A DNA stretch of 64,000 bases from Dryocosmus kuriphilus (lineage: Eukaryota; Arthropoda; Insecta; Hymenoptera; Cynipidae), in NCBI GenBank assembly GCA_038277395.1, contig CM076196.1, forward strand, positions 131,685,410 to 131,749,409, read 5' to 3'. The first letter of the stretch is position 1. Each line of letters begins with the position of its first letter. Both the position numbers and the translations under genes were made by a program. This document shows, piece after piece, positions 34,165 to 47,236 of the stretch. The notes beneath the pieces were generated by a model. That model was not told the origin of the DNA. It saw only the letters and a program-made list of their open reading frames with translations, and did no database searches.

Positions 34165-37100
34165 GTAGAGAATCCATATGAGCGCCAACATGAAGTTTTT
34201 CAGCATACAAGTATGTTAGGGTATTACCCCCATGATTTCAGAGGCTTAGCAATACTAACTAGCCTTACCAACGCAGGCCTAACATGACATGATACATGGA
34301 AAGGGTTCGCTGAAACGTCTACAATCGATTTGTATGCCTAGGATAGGAAACAGCTATGCTTTGCCTCGATGGTTGTTACGGTTCACGTAATTTAGTTATT
34401 CGAACGATATGACACTCTATTTTTAGATCAGTTTCCCTAGAAATACGTCAGTTTCAGGTCTGAATTAAATGAGTTCATTTAGTAAAAATTGGGGGACGAT
34501 TAGAAAAGAGAACAAATCCCTTTTCTAACTTTCGAGTTAATGGTGATTATTCAATGCCATCGTAAGTAATTGAAATTATTATAAAATTGATAGTTAAAAA
34601 CATCAGAATCCTTCGAGTAGGAAAATTTGTGATATGTTAAGTAGTGGCTTAGAAAGGCTCTGAGAAAATAGTGTGCGATTTCTCAAGTTTTTATTTAGCA
34701 ATCCACTAGTTTAGTTAATTAGAATTCGATTTCACTACGATCATTATAAAGGTCTGAGGATGAAGGCAGGGCAAAGATTTCATTATATACCTTCTAAAAT
34801 TGTAGGCTTCTAAATTTAAGATTTCAAATTGGTTTTCAGATCTTTAATATTTAATTCGTTGGATTTCTGATCAGTGATATACTGATATTTAATATTGTCA
34901 TAATAAAATTATCATGATAATTAAAAGAATTACCAGGGATAAATTCCAAACTAACAATAAGATGATTGATTCCTTTTTCGACACTTACTTCATCAAAAAG
35001 TTAACAGTTAACCCACTTGTATGGTTCAGGAGTATATTTAGATTGGGTAATTAACTCAGAGTGGTTATTTTCTTTCCTGAATCTTCTTTTTCCTCGCCCG
35101 TATTCTAGCTGCTTTGATAAGAAATATTTCTTCCTGCACACTGGACTACACTCTAGAGGTTCATGTACAAGTCGCCTGTTATACTGTATGTCAATATGTA
35201 TAATTGATGTATCGTTTCGAGTTTTGTGGGGCCCAACCCTTAATTTTACATTCCTGGCATGAGGTGAATTGCATTGACCTTCGCGAATTTGAATTCTTAA
35301 TTCTTTGGGCGACATGTGGTAGAGGTCTAGGTACAAGGGAAATATGTAATTACATCCAACCAGAATAATTTTCGACCCAGATAGGATCCTTGTTAAATGG
35401 TATAGAATGGTTTATGTTAAACTACAAGTTTCGATGAGGATGCAGAGCTGATATTAACCTATCTAAAATCTCTGGGAATTGATTGCATTCTATCATCTTC
35501 GTTTACGTAAATAAGTGACAACTATAAAACTGTGATCAAAACTGATTGTTCACATTTTAAATCAGATAACTCTTTACAGTATTGTGTCTCGAATAGAATT
35601 TATTTATTTGTTGCAGCTAACACTCTAAAATGTGATACTCTCTAATCTCTATTATTGCAATGTCTTCTTTTAATTGGGCTAAAATAATTGATAATCATTC
35701 AGTGTCTGTCATTTATTTTTAAAAACTCGAATTAAATCTTCAAGTGACTCGTTTTTTCTTGAGTGTATCGTAAGACCGACATTCGGTTCAGAATAAACTC
35801 AAGTTTTTTCTCTTACAGCGAAGATGCAACCAAAACAAGTTTCATCCTTGAAATCAATGTCGCGGACAAACTTTTCTTTGTCTCTTCTTTTTTCGTCTTC
35901 CCTTTTTTGTATCTCTGTCTTCTCCTTATTACATTTTTCTTTTCTTATACTCTTCTTTCCCCCATTAAATTTTTGTTCTTATTTCCTGATAATGTTATAA
36001 GACACGCAAAGCAAAATCGACCTTGGCGTTTGCACATGGTAAAGAAGGAGCTGTACCTGTCAAAACTAATTGTCAGGAGCAAATTATTTCTTGACAACCT
36101 GACGTAAAAGTGAAAAGTAGTGATGGAATCTTGTTGAAACATAGAGACCCAGCATGATTCAAGGAATCATATTAATCAGAACGAAAATCCAGTACTGGCA
36201 GTACCTACAGTAGTAATCAAGACTTCAATTCTGCGTGTGTTCTAATAATGCATTTTAACAAAAATTTTAACAGATTTTGATTTTCCTAAAGCGGTTAGAA
36301 CATTTGTAGTAATTGCAAATGCATTTGGAAAATTGCTACCGATCGAGAGGTGTTAATAAGGACAATAAGGATCAACATCTTACCGGTTTCCTGTTCTTTC
36401 ACGCATTATGCGGTTCAACGTTCACCGTTAAGGCTTGATCGCCGGATAACGATTTCTAAAAAAGTATATATTTGCGAGTACACATAACTATTTTCCTCTC
36501 AACGAGCCTTTTTCATTCGCAATAAAAAATTTTCTATCTGTTTTTTGTTCAAAATGCAGGCAGTCTCAAATCTGGAAGCGCTCTGTTTCAATTACCTTTA
36601 CCTTAGGCCCCTTAGAGATTATCGACCTCTTTCTTTACATAATTATTAATTTTAAATTTGTTTAGATAAGCAAATTAATATAAATTAATACTTTCATTGT
36701 TATAAAATGTTCATGTTGCAATTACCTTCGGGTCTATCCTGTTTTGAGTAAGACTCAAAATAAAGTTTTAAAAATTTTTACACTTTTTAAATCCCAAAGT
36801 ATCTAATTGAAGGTATAGATTTCCCATCTACAAAATTAAAAATGGAAAAATTCATATGCGAATCAAAACGTAAAATCAAAAAACTATGGCGTATTTTTCC
36901 TAAAATTTTAAATTTTAACATTCTTCGACCTCCAATATCTTTTCTTGTCAATTTTTTTTGGCCTTGTACATCTGAAATGTAAACGTATTGTATATTTATA
37001 TTGTAAAATGTAGAAAATTTTAATAAATGGTCTGAATGAAATCGACAAATAAGGTTTTGATCCTTATATGAATACAATTAGTGTTCCCAGACGTTAAAAA

Positions 37101-38566
37101 CCAAAAGAAAAAACTACACCTCTAATTTTCTCTTTATCTATCGAAAAATAATTTTTTCAAATTCACGCTTTAAAAATTAAATCTTATAATTAAAACTAGG
37201 CATTCAAAATTAAGTTTTTTAAACTTTGAAAATATTCCGAATTACATGAAGACCTCAAACTCAGTGTCTTCCAAATTAAAAATGTATTATTTGAAGGGTT
37301 GAAAACTGTGCAATTTTAAAGATCAATCATAGCAATCTTGTTTTATACTTGCATTATTAATTTCCAATGCAACGCAGTACTGCAGTAACAATGAAATACA
37401 ACAATAAGTGCGAGAATCGCTTCCCTTTTGTTTTCATTTGTCATTCATTAACAGTGATTAGCAAATTTTGATCTTGTCCAATCTGGTGATTTGATTAGTC
37501 ATTAGTGTAATTTTCTAAACTTTTCTTTTCTACTCTGGGTAAGCAGTAAGCACGACACTCATTGCAATCCCACAGAGCGTGGCACGTATTAAATAAAAAG
37601 TCGAGTGCTGTGCCGCTGTAGTTGTTTGTAATGTAAGTTGCAAGCAGTTGCAAGAAAGGTCTAATGTAACATCTAATGCTAACCTACTATTCCGTTGGAG
37701 AAAACCGAGGCAGTGCAGCTCGTGCTTGTGTCAAGATAGCGGGTCCATAAACTGGGGGGTTTGTACTACGCACTCACTCACACGCGTGGGGCACTAAAGA
37801 GACGAGAGGCGCACTGACACTGGAGCAAAGCAGAACACAAACAAGAAGTCGAGATGTTTGGATTGGACCTCCTGGGCACTTTTGGGCTCCAAATCAACCG
37901 AGAAAGAGAAGAACAAAACAACAGCACGAGGTAGTGACGTCACTGATCACGGCACTCACTCACTCACTTTTCGCCCTTTTCGCGGATCCGAAGTAAAGGA
38001 ATTTTGGCGGAAATTTTTTTTTCTATCTCGGCACACGTACACATGAGCATTCTGCTCCAAAGCAGCACGCGCGATCGCATACGTAAAACACTACGCGACG
38101 CAAACCACAACATTACCTGTGCCAGTACTGGCCTGTACTAGCGTGCCGTATACCTAGCGCGCACCGAAAGTCTAGTTTTTCTCCCACTTCGTACCGACGC
38201 GTTTCTCCGCTCCCACGCGCGCACCGAACACCAGGAATGAGTCTAGATTATGCAGGACCTGCGACTTGAAACTTCGAATTCATATAGTACTAGGTACTAG
38301 TAGTTGAGTAGTATAACAGGGCAAATCTGAACTGCAGAATGAGTGACACATTACGCACTATTTCAGTTCGAGCTAGATAAACACATGATTTCAAAACTAA
38401 CTGCAAAACTGGACAATTCACCATACTTTTAATCACCATCCCTTGTAGCTAGAAGTTAAAAAATATAAATCTTATTCGAGGCTGTTCAATTAAATTAATC
38501 TTTTTCTGTTTCTTTTTCGAATATAATTTCTGTCTTATGTTAGTCTATCCCTGGACTATAACCTCA
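34165..38566. other. Unassigned intergenic DNA
   Basis: AT-rich and without recognised genes or inverted repeats. A 111-residue minus-strand frame at 35001-35336 has mixed codon use and no recognised domain; I treat it as unproven. Bases 37540-38260 are unusually GC- and CpG-rich, with CACTCACTCAC runs. Confidence 0.55.
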
Positions 38567-38810
38567 CACGGTGCGCCTGAGCGAGTTTAAATGAAATGTT
38601 TGAGTCACTCCAAAATCATACGATATTCTGTTTCTACAATACTTTAGCATCATTTTAAGCCCTGAACTAAAATATTTTGGCGTGGCGCTTTGTTTTTTTT
38701 TAATGACAAAATAAGAAATTTGTTACTTTTCATGCAGGTAACTATGAAAATTTTACTTCAAAAATCAAAAAAAGCTTTGTAAATTATTTTAACAGAGTGA
38801 AAACTATTAA
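38567..38810 (+). repeat. Terminal inverted repeat, left end of the Transib-like element
   Basis: Starts CACGGTGCGCC and pairs with 41925-42153 with scattered mismatches (for example ATTTTAGTTCAGGGCTTAAA on the complement). Confidence 0.85.
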
Positions 38811-38887
38811 ATCAGCATAAATTAAATGTTTTATTCTTTTATGTAAACAAAATAAATCTTTACACTCAACTAATATACATGACATGG

Positions 38888-40945
38888 TTATATATGAGAG
38901 GCGTTGTAATCGCATAAAGCACGTAATAATTTTACAGAATATTCTGGATGAATGTTTGATACTTCGTATCGCTCCCATATTTTTGAAAAATCGGAGTGTG
39001 CGGATTCTGTAGCTTGTTCGCTATAATAAGCTAATCCTCTGTTATTTGCCGAACAAAAGTCTTTTACATGAAAAAAAATTGCATGCACTTTGGGGGTTAC
39101 AGCTATATCAAGGTTCATATAACTTTTTCTAAATTCTTCAATGTGACTTACAAAATTTTCATCAAGCTCTAATGAAAAACAGCTGTTCACAACTTTATTC
39201 AACTTTCTGAAACAATCTACAAATTTAGCAGAATCTAAACACTTGAAACTGTCCAAAATGTCGACATTTTTAAGCAATGTTTTGCAAGCATTTCCTGCAA
39301 ATGTTGGACTTCCGTAAGTACACTGGCGTTGAACGTGGCATTTATTTGCCCATTGTAGACTTACTTCTTCATTCAATTTTTTCAAATGTCCGAATAGTGT
39401 ATTTACTGCTTCTAATAGTAGATGTAATTCCGGAGGCGGAATGATATCAAGAATAAGAGCATCTGTTGAATCATTTGTAAAAACTGGAGAGTTAACGCAG
39501 TTCATGTAACTTTTAGCCTGGCTTTTCACTTTTCCAGATTGTGACCAATTGGAATAGTTTTGTATACAACTATGTGTCGTTCTGTATGTACCACAAGTAT
39601 CCAATTCCCTCATAGGAGAAGTACACCACGTACACGGATGCACACTTGAATTTGTCATTAAACCAGTCAAAATATTTGCTAATTTTAAATCTGTTGATAT
39701 TGTACCAAGAATTTCATTCAATTCCAAATCTGACCATATCCTCTGTACATTAGTGTAATTTTCTTGAGTCGATGGTGCTAAAAAAATAATAAATATCTTT
39801 TTCACTCCAGATTCTTTGAAAGTTTTATTACGAGCGTTTTCAACAGTAACTTCATAAGCTGGTTGAATGGAAAGAGTAACCTTCAAGAATCCTCCACCTC
39901 CATCGATTCCAATTTTGATATGAACATTTGTAAGCTTGCGATGACCAATAACGTGATAAATAAAATTAGGAACGTCTTTACAAAGGACTGAGATATTTGG
40001 ACTCTGTTATTTTTTCAGCTTCGACACGGATGAAATCGAACTTTCGCGATTCAAAGAACTCATCGAATAAGTGACTACTGTCGTCAAGTTTACTTTTAAA
40101 GTTTGGTTCTAGTATACTGGTAATCTGTGTTTCAGCTCTAATGAATTTAGCAACTTTTATAACTTTTCTCTTTGATAAAATTAAGGTCTGTTTGCAATTT
40201 GCGTAATGATTCAGCAGAAATCACGGAGTCTTTTTGTTTGGTAGGTCGGACAGAAACGTTCAATAATTTCCCGCTTTTTTGAGACAGTGAGACTGTAGAG
40301 TCACTATTTTTCAGTTTATTTACACCATTCTTTGCGTTCACGATATTTTTCAAAAGTTTAGAATCCACTTGCTCTTGCTGTTTCGGGTCAATTCGATTTA
40401 CGCAGTTTGTCATATTTTCAACTAAACTTGTTCTATTACATTTATGGTTTTTTCCCGGCAATATCAAACTGAAGCACTGTGAACATCGCTTTTCTGCAAT
40501 ATTTTTCACATTCGCATCTTTTTTGTTTATCGTAGTTTCATTCTTGCGAACTTTATTTTTACCAACTTCTTCAGTTTTGCGATGATGATCTTGAAGACAC
40601 TGTTGAGGATAGCCCCTTGAAAGCAAAGTACACAAAAAAAAAACGAACACTTTGCACCAGTCGTTGATGACCTTGTAATTCTTTTCAAATATTGCTTTGA
40701 ATAAAGAATTTGTATATTTTCGTTGTTTTTCCAGGCTTTATGTAACTTTTTTTCGCATTTCAAACACAACACTGCAGGAACTTTGTCAGCTATTATATTA
40801 TTATACTCTTCACAACACTTATCCAATTTTAATTTAATTCCTTCAGAAATTACATACATTCTCTTGGATTTTTCTGAGCACAGTAAGCATATTTTCCAAC
40901 GATTTTTATCATGGCCTTCGGATTTTTTATAATTTGGGTAAAACA
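38888..40945 (-). pseudogene. Transib/RAG1-like transposase, frameshifted
   Basis: About 685 residues would be encoded from the ATG at 40945. The N-terminal region has C-x2-C pairs (KICLLCSEKSK, AVLCLKCEKKL) and then RCSQC...HKC. The core shows IGIDGGGG (candidate first Asp), then a second Asp in TDLKLANILTG. Exactly 19 and 22 residues after that Asp come the two Cys of HPCTWC, the spacing of Asp708, Cys727 and Cys730 in RAG1. H-x4-H occurs in KVHAIFFH, as for RAG1 His937/His942, followed about 20 residues later by SEQATES (candidate catalytic Glu). Frame breaks near 40640 (poly-T), 40155 and 39975 inactivate it. The final frame is 39886-38888. Confidence 0.6.
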
Positions 40946-41314
40946 TTATTGCTTTGCTTTGCTTATATATTGAGAGGAAACGACATGTTACGTTGTCGAA
41001 AGCTATAAACAGACTAAACTTGGAAAAATTCTGTGACAACACACACAAAAAATATGTTACACACACAAGAAAATGAAAACAAAAACAAACGTCACCTACT
41101 CATTGATGCACCAGTGCAGTGCAGAGCCGCATTCTTTTAAATGTGAACTAATTTTGCTTCATCTGAGTAAATATTTGATAGTGCTTCAATTATAATATAG
41201 TAATAATACTAATATATGAGTGTATAGTAATATACTATATTAATATATTAGATAGTGCTTTAAAAATGTTCAGACTACTTCCTGTTAGTTCACTGAAATA
41301 TTGAAGTTCTTTAA

Positions 41315-41791
41315 GGCTGTTGGCCGAGGTGTCGAAAAATAGGTTAGAAATGTGTTGTCGCCTTAATTCCTATTCAATTCCATCTGTTTTCGTATATACG
41401 ACTTATGTATTTTAAAGAGACACTTTGCAAAAAGATTTCCTCAACCCGGAAGGGGTTCACGGTTGTATGAGGTGCGCTTAGTATATACAGTTTCCCGAAA
41501 AAAGTAAAAATATCTGTGCTAAAATACGATAATGGAAAAGTGTTGAAATGAGGGGAAGTAGAGAAAGAGTTCCAATGGTTTTCCATTATCGTATTTTAGC
41601 AGAGATATTTTTACTTTTTTCGGAAAACTGTATACTAAGCGCACCTCATACAACCGTGAACCCCTTCCGGGTTGAGGAAATTTTTTTGCAAAGTGCCTCT
41701 TTAAAATACATAAGTCGTATATACGAAAACAGATGGAATTGAATACGAATTAAGGCGACAGCACAGTTTTTTGACACCTCGGCCAGCAGCC
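41315..41791. mobile_element. TTAA-flanked hairpin MITE
   Basis: GGCTGTTGGCCGAGGTGTC at the left pairs with the right end, and the whole ~477 bases fold as one long hairpin. TTAA is present at 41311-41314 and 41792-41795. The matching short frames on both strands come from the hairpin. Confidence 0.9.
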
Positions 41792-41924
41792 TTAAGTGAA
41801 ATAATGTAGGCTTGTACAATTAATTGAGTCAATGGACGATTTATAACATATAACATATACACCATACAACATAATATACAATATTATATACTGAACTGTT
41901 TTAGATAAACATTTTTATAGCTTT

Positions 41925-42153
41925 CACTCTAAGAAACTAACTTGCAAACCTTTTTTTGATTTTTGAGGTATAATTTTAATAGTGACCTGCATGAAAAATA
42001 ACAAATTTCTTATTTTGCCATTTAAAAAAAAAGCGCCATGCCAAATATTTTAGTTCAGGGCTTAAAATGATGCTTGAGTATTGTAGAAACAGAATATCGT
42101 ATCATTTTGAAGTGACTCAAACATTTCATTTAAACTCGCTCAGGCGCACCGTG
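41925..42153 (-). repeat. Terminal inverted repeat, right end of the Transib-like element
   Basis: The inverted partner of 38567-38810. It ends CTCGCTCAGGCGCACCGTG. Confidence 0.85.
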
Positions 42154-42221
42154 CTCAGTCTACCTACGTCTAGCTCTAGAGTCTAGGACCTAGAAGCGTG
42201 GACGTTGGGGTGAGACATGGA

Positions 42222-42651
42222 CAGGGTTCCCAGGAGAAATGACGACTAGATCGCCATCTGCATGGTGCTTGGTAGCCAAAGTCGCCAACTTCCCCCCCCC
42301 CCCCCCTTCACTTTTATATATATACTTACCAATTAACACGCGAATATTGAATTTATTACATGCAATTGCATGTTGTTGTTTTGTTGAAATGTCGAACTTA
42401 TGGCTCTACCGCCGGCTCTATAGTTCATGACGAACTTTTTGCCAAGATCCCTTATGATGGCGCCACCAGTGTCGCACCGCGCGCGCAAATATACAAAAAC
42501 CAAAGGACAATAAAAATTGAAAAAAAATTTTTTCGCACTGATATTTTAGGTAGCCAAAAATGGTCGCCATCGCCAAATTGAAAATTTAAATCGCCAATTT
42601 ACGACTCGAGGTAGCCAAAATGGCTACAAATCGCCAATACTGGGAACCCTG
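42222..42651. mobile_element. hAT-type MITE
   Basis: The ends CAGGGTTCCCAG and CTGGGAACCCTG are perfect complements, and the 8-base GACATGGA is duplicated on both sides (42214-42221 and 42652-42659). Both are standard for hAT elements. It is internally rich in TCGCCA/TAGCCA motifs and contains a poly-C tract near 42292-42307. No gene is present. Confidence 0.9.
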
Positions 42652-42783
42652 GACATGGACCGACCGGGGATTCCCATGCGTAGGATTTGGCAATTACTTC
42701 TATTTGGCTGTTTATTGTAGGAACTGTACTTAAATTACGAAGCAGATTAATGACCGTCCCCCATGTACCGAACATATGTACCG

Positions 42784-42786
<3 letters not shown>

Positions 42787-42833
<47 letters not shown>
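42787..42833. repeat. (TA)n microsatellite
   Basis: About 23 TA units. A shorter run is at 42918-42939. Confidence 0.95.
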
Positions 42834-42834
<1 letters not shown>

Positions 42835-43135
42835 CCTGCATTATAACCTTTATTGAAGGGCTTTTATGTTAGAAATAATAAGTCATGGGACTTCGAATCA
42901 ATGCAAGTAAAAAATTATATATATATATATATATATATTTATTTAGGGTTTGCTAGAGACAGTTTCTTTGGCACGTAAAATCGAGCATAAAATGCAATTC
43001 AAAACTTTCTGTATAATAATTACTATGAGTTTTTTGTTTCTTTTGTGATATTCAGAAAATTATGTACCTGTACATGAATTAAATACCCCATCTTTCAGAT
43101 ACTACAGTCCACATCATAACAGAATGTCTCGACCC

Positions 43136-43560
43136 CAGGGCCGTTACTTGAGCCAGAGGGGCCCTGGGGCGAAAAGCTTTGTGGGGGGCCCCCTACTTTT
43201 GAATTAAATTTGGGAGAATTGAGTTGAATGACGCTTCTAAGTAAAGTAAGGATAATTATTTTTTAAATAAATCATTAATCAACAATTTTTTAATTGCACA
43301 ATTAAAATAAACAATTTATTGCATATAAAAACTCACTTTTCTTATACACAGGATATCTCATAATATAGGGTATATCAGAGATATTGCGTATTTATTTTAC
43401 AGTTCTTTGCGTACATACTTTCGCTTGAAGAAGCGTTACTAAGTATACTAAAATTATTACAAACACTTTTCAATAAGGCTTTAACACAAAAGTTTTCTAG
43501 TGATACTAAAACGTCTTTCTTCTCGATTTCCCCTGGCGGACCGCGCGAACGTAGTGGTTA
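43136..43560. mobile_element. Possible hAT terminal fragment
   Basis: CAGGGCCGTTACTTGAGCC followed by a GGGGCC-rich block resembles the end of some hAT elements. A matching opposite end was not found, so the right boundary is arbitrary. Confidence 0.3.
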
Positions 43561-45313
43561 CGCTACAGCTAACCCTAAAGTAATCCTAAAGTAACCTTAA
43601 AGTAATATCGTAACTTAGTTATTAAAAGCAAGGAAAGAAATATTTAAATTATTTTTATTATAGTTCTAGGTTAAATTTGTTAAATTTAACGTTAGAAAAT
43701 GACGATGTAAGTGGAAAAATTTGATTTTTCAGCGGTAGAAGTTAAAAAAAAAAACATGCTAAAAGTGACTTCAAATGCATTGCGCTCAGTACTCAGTAGC
43801 ATTTTGTGCGGGAAGTTTAAAATTAAATTAAAGAATTGTGAAATTAAAGAAAAATTAAAGATGTGTGAAACAAATGTATGGAATAATTAAGATAATGCAA
43901 TAACAGATGCTAATGTTTCAAAATTGCATACAAATTTTAAAAAGTTTGTTGGAAAGTCTTTGAATTCTATTTTTCACATTTTAAAGCAAGCAACTTTACC
44001 GACTGCGGTAACACATGAGAAAAATGTTTGATTACAAAATTAATATAGTTATTCCTCTAAGCTTATTACTAAAAAGCCGTGTGTTTTTCGTGAAAATAGA
44101 AAATGTTTGTAAGATCGAAAGTTTATTCGTACAATTTATTAATTAGCAACTTAATCGTACTTTATACACATACGTCTCCTGTTGTAAAACTTCTACATTT
44201 TTGTAAAATCCGAAAATTATTCGCTTCATTAATTTATTACCAATTTCATTGTCATTTATAAACTTCCGCTTTTTTATTTAGTCACATCAGCATATGTGGA
44301 TATAAATTTGGCATGCGAGAAGAGAAGTGAAATTTGTCATGGATTCTTCGAAGGTATTAATTAGTCTGCGCGTTTGAATTCAAAGCGTTTAAAATCTAAG
44401 GATTTTTCAAATTAGAAGTTTTCATCAAAAATCAACATTTTTATAGTATGAATCCTTCAGAAGTTAGTCATTTTCAATGTAAATTATTCAAAATGAGACT
44501 TAGCAGATAAATTAAATTTATTTCATTACGATAAAAAAATGTTGTGAAGATTTAATCCTGAAAAATTATAGAATAAAATATTTTATGTTTATAATTTAAA
44601 TTTATTATTGATATAATGTATTTAAATACATTAATGATTTCACAAAATATTTCGACTCATTTCAAAACGAAAGCCATAATATTTTATTGAAACAATTGCA
44701 TTCCCATTGATTCTGGGCCGAAAGAGTTGAGTCAAGCCTTTAAAAAACAATCAGGAAACTTCAAGAATTTAGTTCAGAAATTCTTGCAAATTTAGACTAC
44801 CTAGATCAGTTGAAACGAATCCTATTCCTGTCTTTTTTACAACCCATCAATATCAGATTTCAATTTCTGATGCAGTAAAACAATTGTCTGACTTCTCTCG
44901 TCTATTTCATAAAATTAATCTTATTATAATACATAGGTTTCGGAAAAAATTACATCCACAAATCACATTATTTCATTTTCAGGTAATTCTCTTCACATTA
45001 CAAATCGACAATAATTAGCTATCTATTTTTACACGATTATCAAGAAGCAAGAACGTCTTAAATATCCCGGAAAACGATTATTCGTTCAAGTTCTTTCAAA
45101 ATTAAAATATAATACATATTTTTATAATGTCTCAAAGTTAACTATTATTATGCTTCGAATCCTCGGAAGTGCACGATTGTAATTCCAGTTAATCAATTTG
45201 AATTTCACTATCTAAATTACTTTAAATACTATTGTACTATTGTTGAAGCGAAGACGCCAAAATAGTAGAGTTTACAAAATTGGATACTCTTCTGGTTCAA
45301 CTTCGTTGATGTG
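43561..45313. other. Unassigned AT-rich DNA
   Basis: No frames with recognisable domains, no inverted repeats and no RNA genes seen. Confidence 0.5.
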
Positions 45314-46202
45314 ACGAAGAAAAAAAGTCACCTTCACTTGTTCGACGTGACGACAAAGTTTCATTGCTGCACCTGGCTACACTTTTCCGCAATTTCATGT
45401 GCTCAGTCAACAAAGGAAAATTCAGGAGCAGAAAAGCCAAACCGTCAATCTCTTGAAAGAAAAAAAAGAACATCTGAAAGGATCAACAAATTTGAATAGA
45501 TCTGACAAAACATATATTTTTCTAATTCTTACCTCTTGTTTAACTCGATATGCACATCCTTGCAGTCATTCGTTTTCCGCAAATATCTAAAAACGTCATC
45601 AACATTCCAAAAATGTGTATTATACTCCAGTTTTCTCGTCTTCGGCCTTCTCTGTTCTTTCTGCATTCTAACATATTCCTCATCATCATCTGATCCATCA
45701 GATTCGACACTTGTATCACAACCCCTTTCCTTTTTAACTCCCCTTGTCATAGATCCACTCTGACTACAAGATTTCGACCTGGACTTGCTTCCGCATCTTC
45801 CTGGACTATCAAGATTGCTGTCCTTACTCTTTCGATCATTAAAATCAGATGATCTCGAATCGTCCGATCCATTACTAGAACTAGGAACTTCATTTTTAAA
45901 ATCGTCAAACTTTTGGAAGAATGGGAACCCTTTTTCACCAAACAATCAATTTCAGAAAGAGGAGTTTCACTTTTAAAAGTTTCTTTGATATTATAAGAAA
46001 TATGCTTTGTAAAATCCATCGATAAATATGGCTTTTCCTCATTCTGGTCATCTAAATCATTATTATTGTCCTTGTCTCTATTGGCCCATCTGCCTCGCCT
46101 TATTCGTCGTTTTAGACTCCAGGGTTTATTTGGTTTTGAGACAATTATGCTTGTGTAGCCTTTTGGTATTCCCCGTTTTCCTGTTCCTTCCTGCTGATGC
46201 TG
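45314..46202 (-). pseudogene. Sfmbt: Sfmbt-like gene, 3' part: basic/Ser-rich linker and SAM domain exons
   Basis: Exon 1 starts at 46202 after TTTTTCTTTTCTGCAG. It encodes a basic stretch (SLKRRIRRGRWANRD), a Ser/Asp-rich linker and the start of a SAM domain (FWNVDDVFRYLRKTNDC), and ends at the donor AG/GTAAGA near 45534. A ~75-base intron ends at TTTCTTTCAAG (about 45457). Exon 2 continues the SAM domain (IDGLAFLLLNFPLLTEHMKL and, in a shifted frame, KLCRHVEQVKVTFFLRHINE). Frame breaks lie near 45930 and inside exon 2, and the exon phases do not join. SAM is the C-terminal domain of Sfmbt and related Polycomb-group MBT proteins. It is read as decayed, unless the breaks are assembly indels. 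Confidence 0.65.
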
Positions 46203-47236
46203 CAGAAAAGAAAAAGAGTTAAAAGGCTTGGTAGATTCTCTGATTTAGAAAGTGGTTTGAGCGAAGAAAAATAATAACTGACCACTGGAGACTCAGTAAA
46301 AAATTCTCGTTTTTTCCGGTTTTCAAGAATTTTTAACATTTAAAAAGTTAAAAGACTTCCCGCTTTCCTTCCCGGGTTGTATAACTAACAAATTTATAAT
46401 TTCAAATATTAAAAAAGAATGTCTAAATTAACAAATCTAATGCAGCACAATTCTAAAGAAGATTGAGAATTAAATACTTAAAACGTTTATTTATTATGTA
46501 TTTTTTACTTTTTAAAATATTTATTTAATTTTACCTTCAAAAGGGTGTTACATGAACACCGAAACTTTGGTAACTTTTTAAAAATGTTTTTGGTTGAGAT
46601 TTAAAAAATAAAAAAGGACGAGGGAAGAAAAGAAGGAAGGGGTTTTGGAAGTCATCCTTTTTTCCCCTCCTCTTTTTTTATTTTGGTTCTTTTTTTAATT
46701 TTTAATTAAAAACATTTAAGATTGTGTGGTCCAAATTTGATCGGTAGGTTCTTGCCTTTAAAAAAGCAGATTTTTTTGAATTCCTAAGAATTTCTAAATT
46801 ATATTTCAATATTGGAGGTTAAAGATTTTAAATTCTGATTTTTTCTACATTAAATTTCTGCCATTTTAATTCCAAAGTAGGCAACTGAAATTAGAAAATA
46901 TTTCATTTATCAATTTTTAAGATGAAATTATTCAGTTATGAACGCTTTATCTTTAAAATTATCTCTTCGAAGAAAAAATGAAATTTTGTACTTTTAAAGG
47001 ATTAAATTCAAAATTATTCAATTTCAAACGCTACTACTTTAAAACTGTGCAATGTATAAAGTATCAAATTAAAATGATTGAATTTTGAGAGTCTTGATTA
47101 AAAATAATTTAACTGTGAAGGATTACAATTCAAAATTGTATAATTTTCTACATTTGAATTCAAATTTGATCAACTTCAAACGCTCTTTATTTAAAATATT
47201 TATAATATTCAAAATGTTAATATAACATGATTCCAT
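46203..47236. other. Intron-like AT-rich DNA
   Basis: Runs of AAATTCAAAATT-type low-complexity sequence. No feature recognised apart from the splice acceptor at its left edge. Confidence 0.5.

Larger units (their letters stand above)
38567..42153 (-). mobile_element. Transib/RAG1-like DNA transposon
   Basis: The terminal inverted repeats are about 230 bases long. They begin CACGGTGCGCCTGAGCGAG, and the right end is the complement. The direct CTCA at 38563-38566 and 42154-42157 gives a 4-base duplication, where Transib elements normally leave 5. The heptamer-like CACGGTG start and the RAG1-like residue spacing in the internal protein support the Transib/RAG superfamily. A 477-bp MITE has inserted upstream of the transposase. 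Confidence 0.65.

Noticed and set aside
35001..35336. 111-residue minus-strand frame as a gene
   Set aside because: No domain, splice context or repeat family supports it.
41374..41742. Matching ~65-residue frames on both strands
   Set aside because: They are explained by the hairpin MITE.
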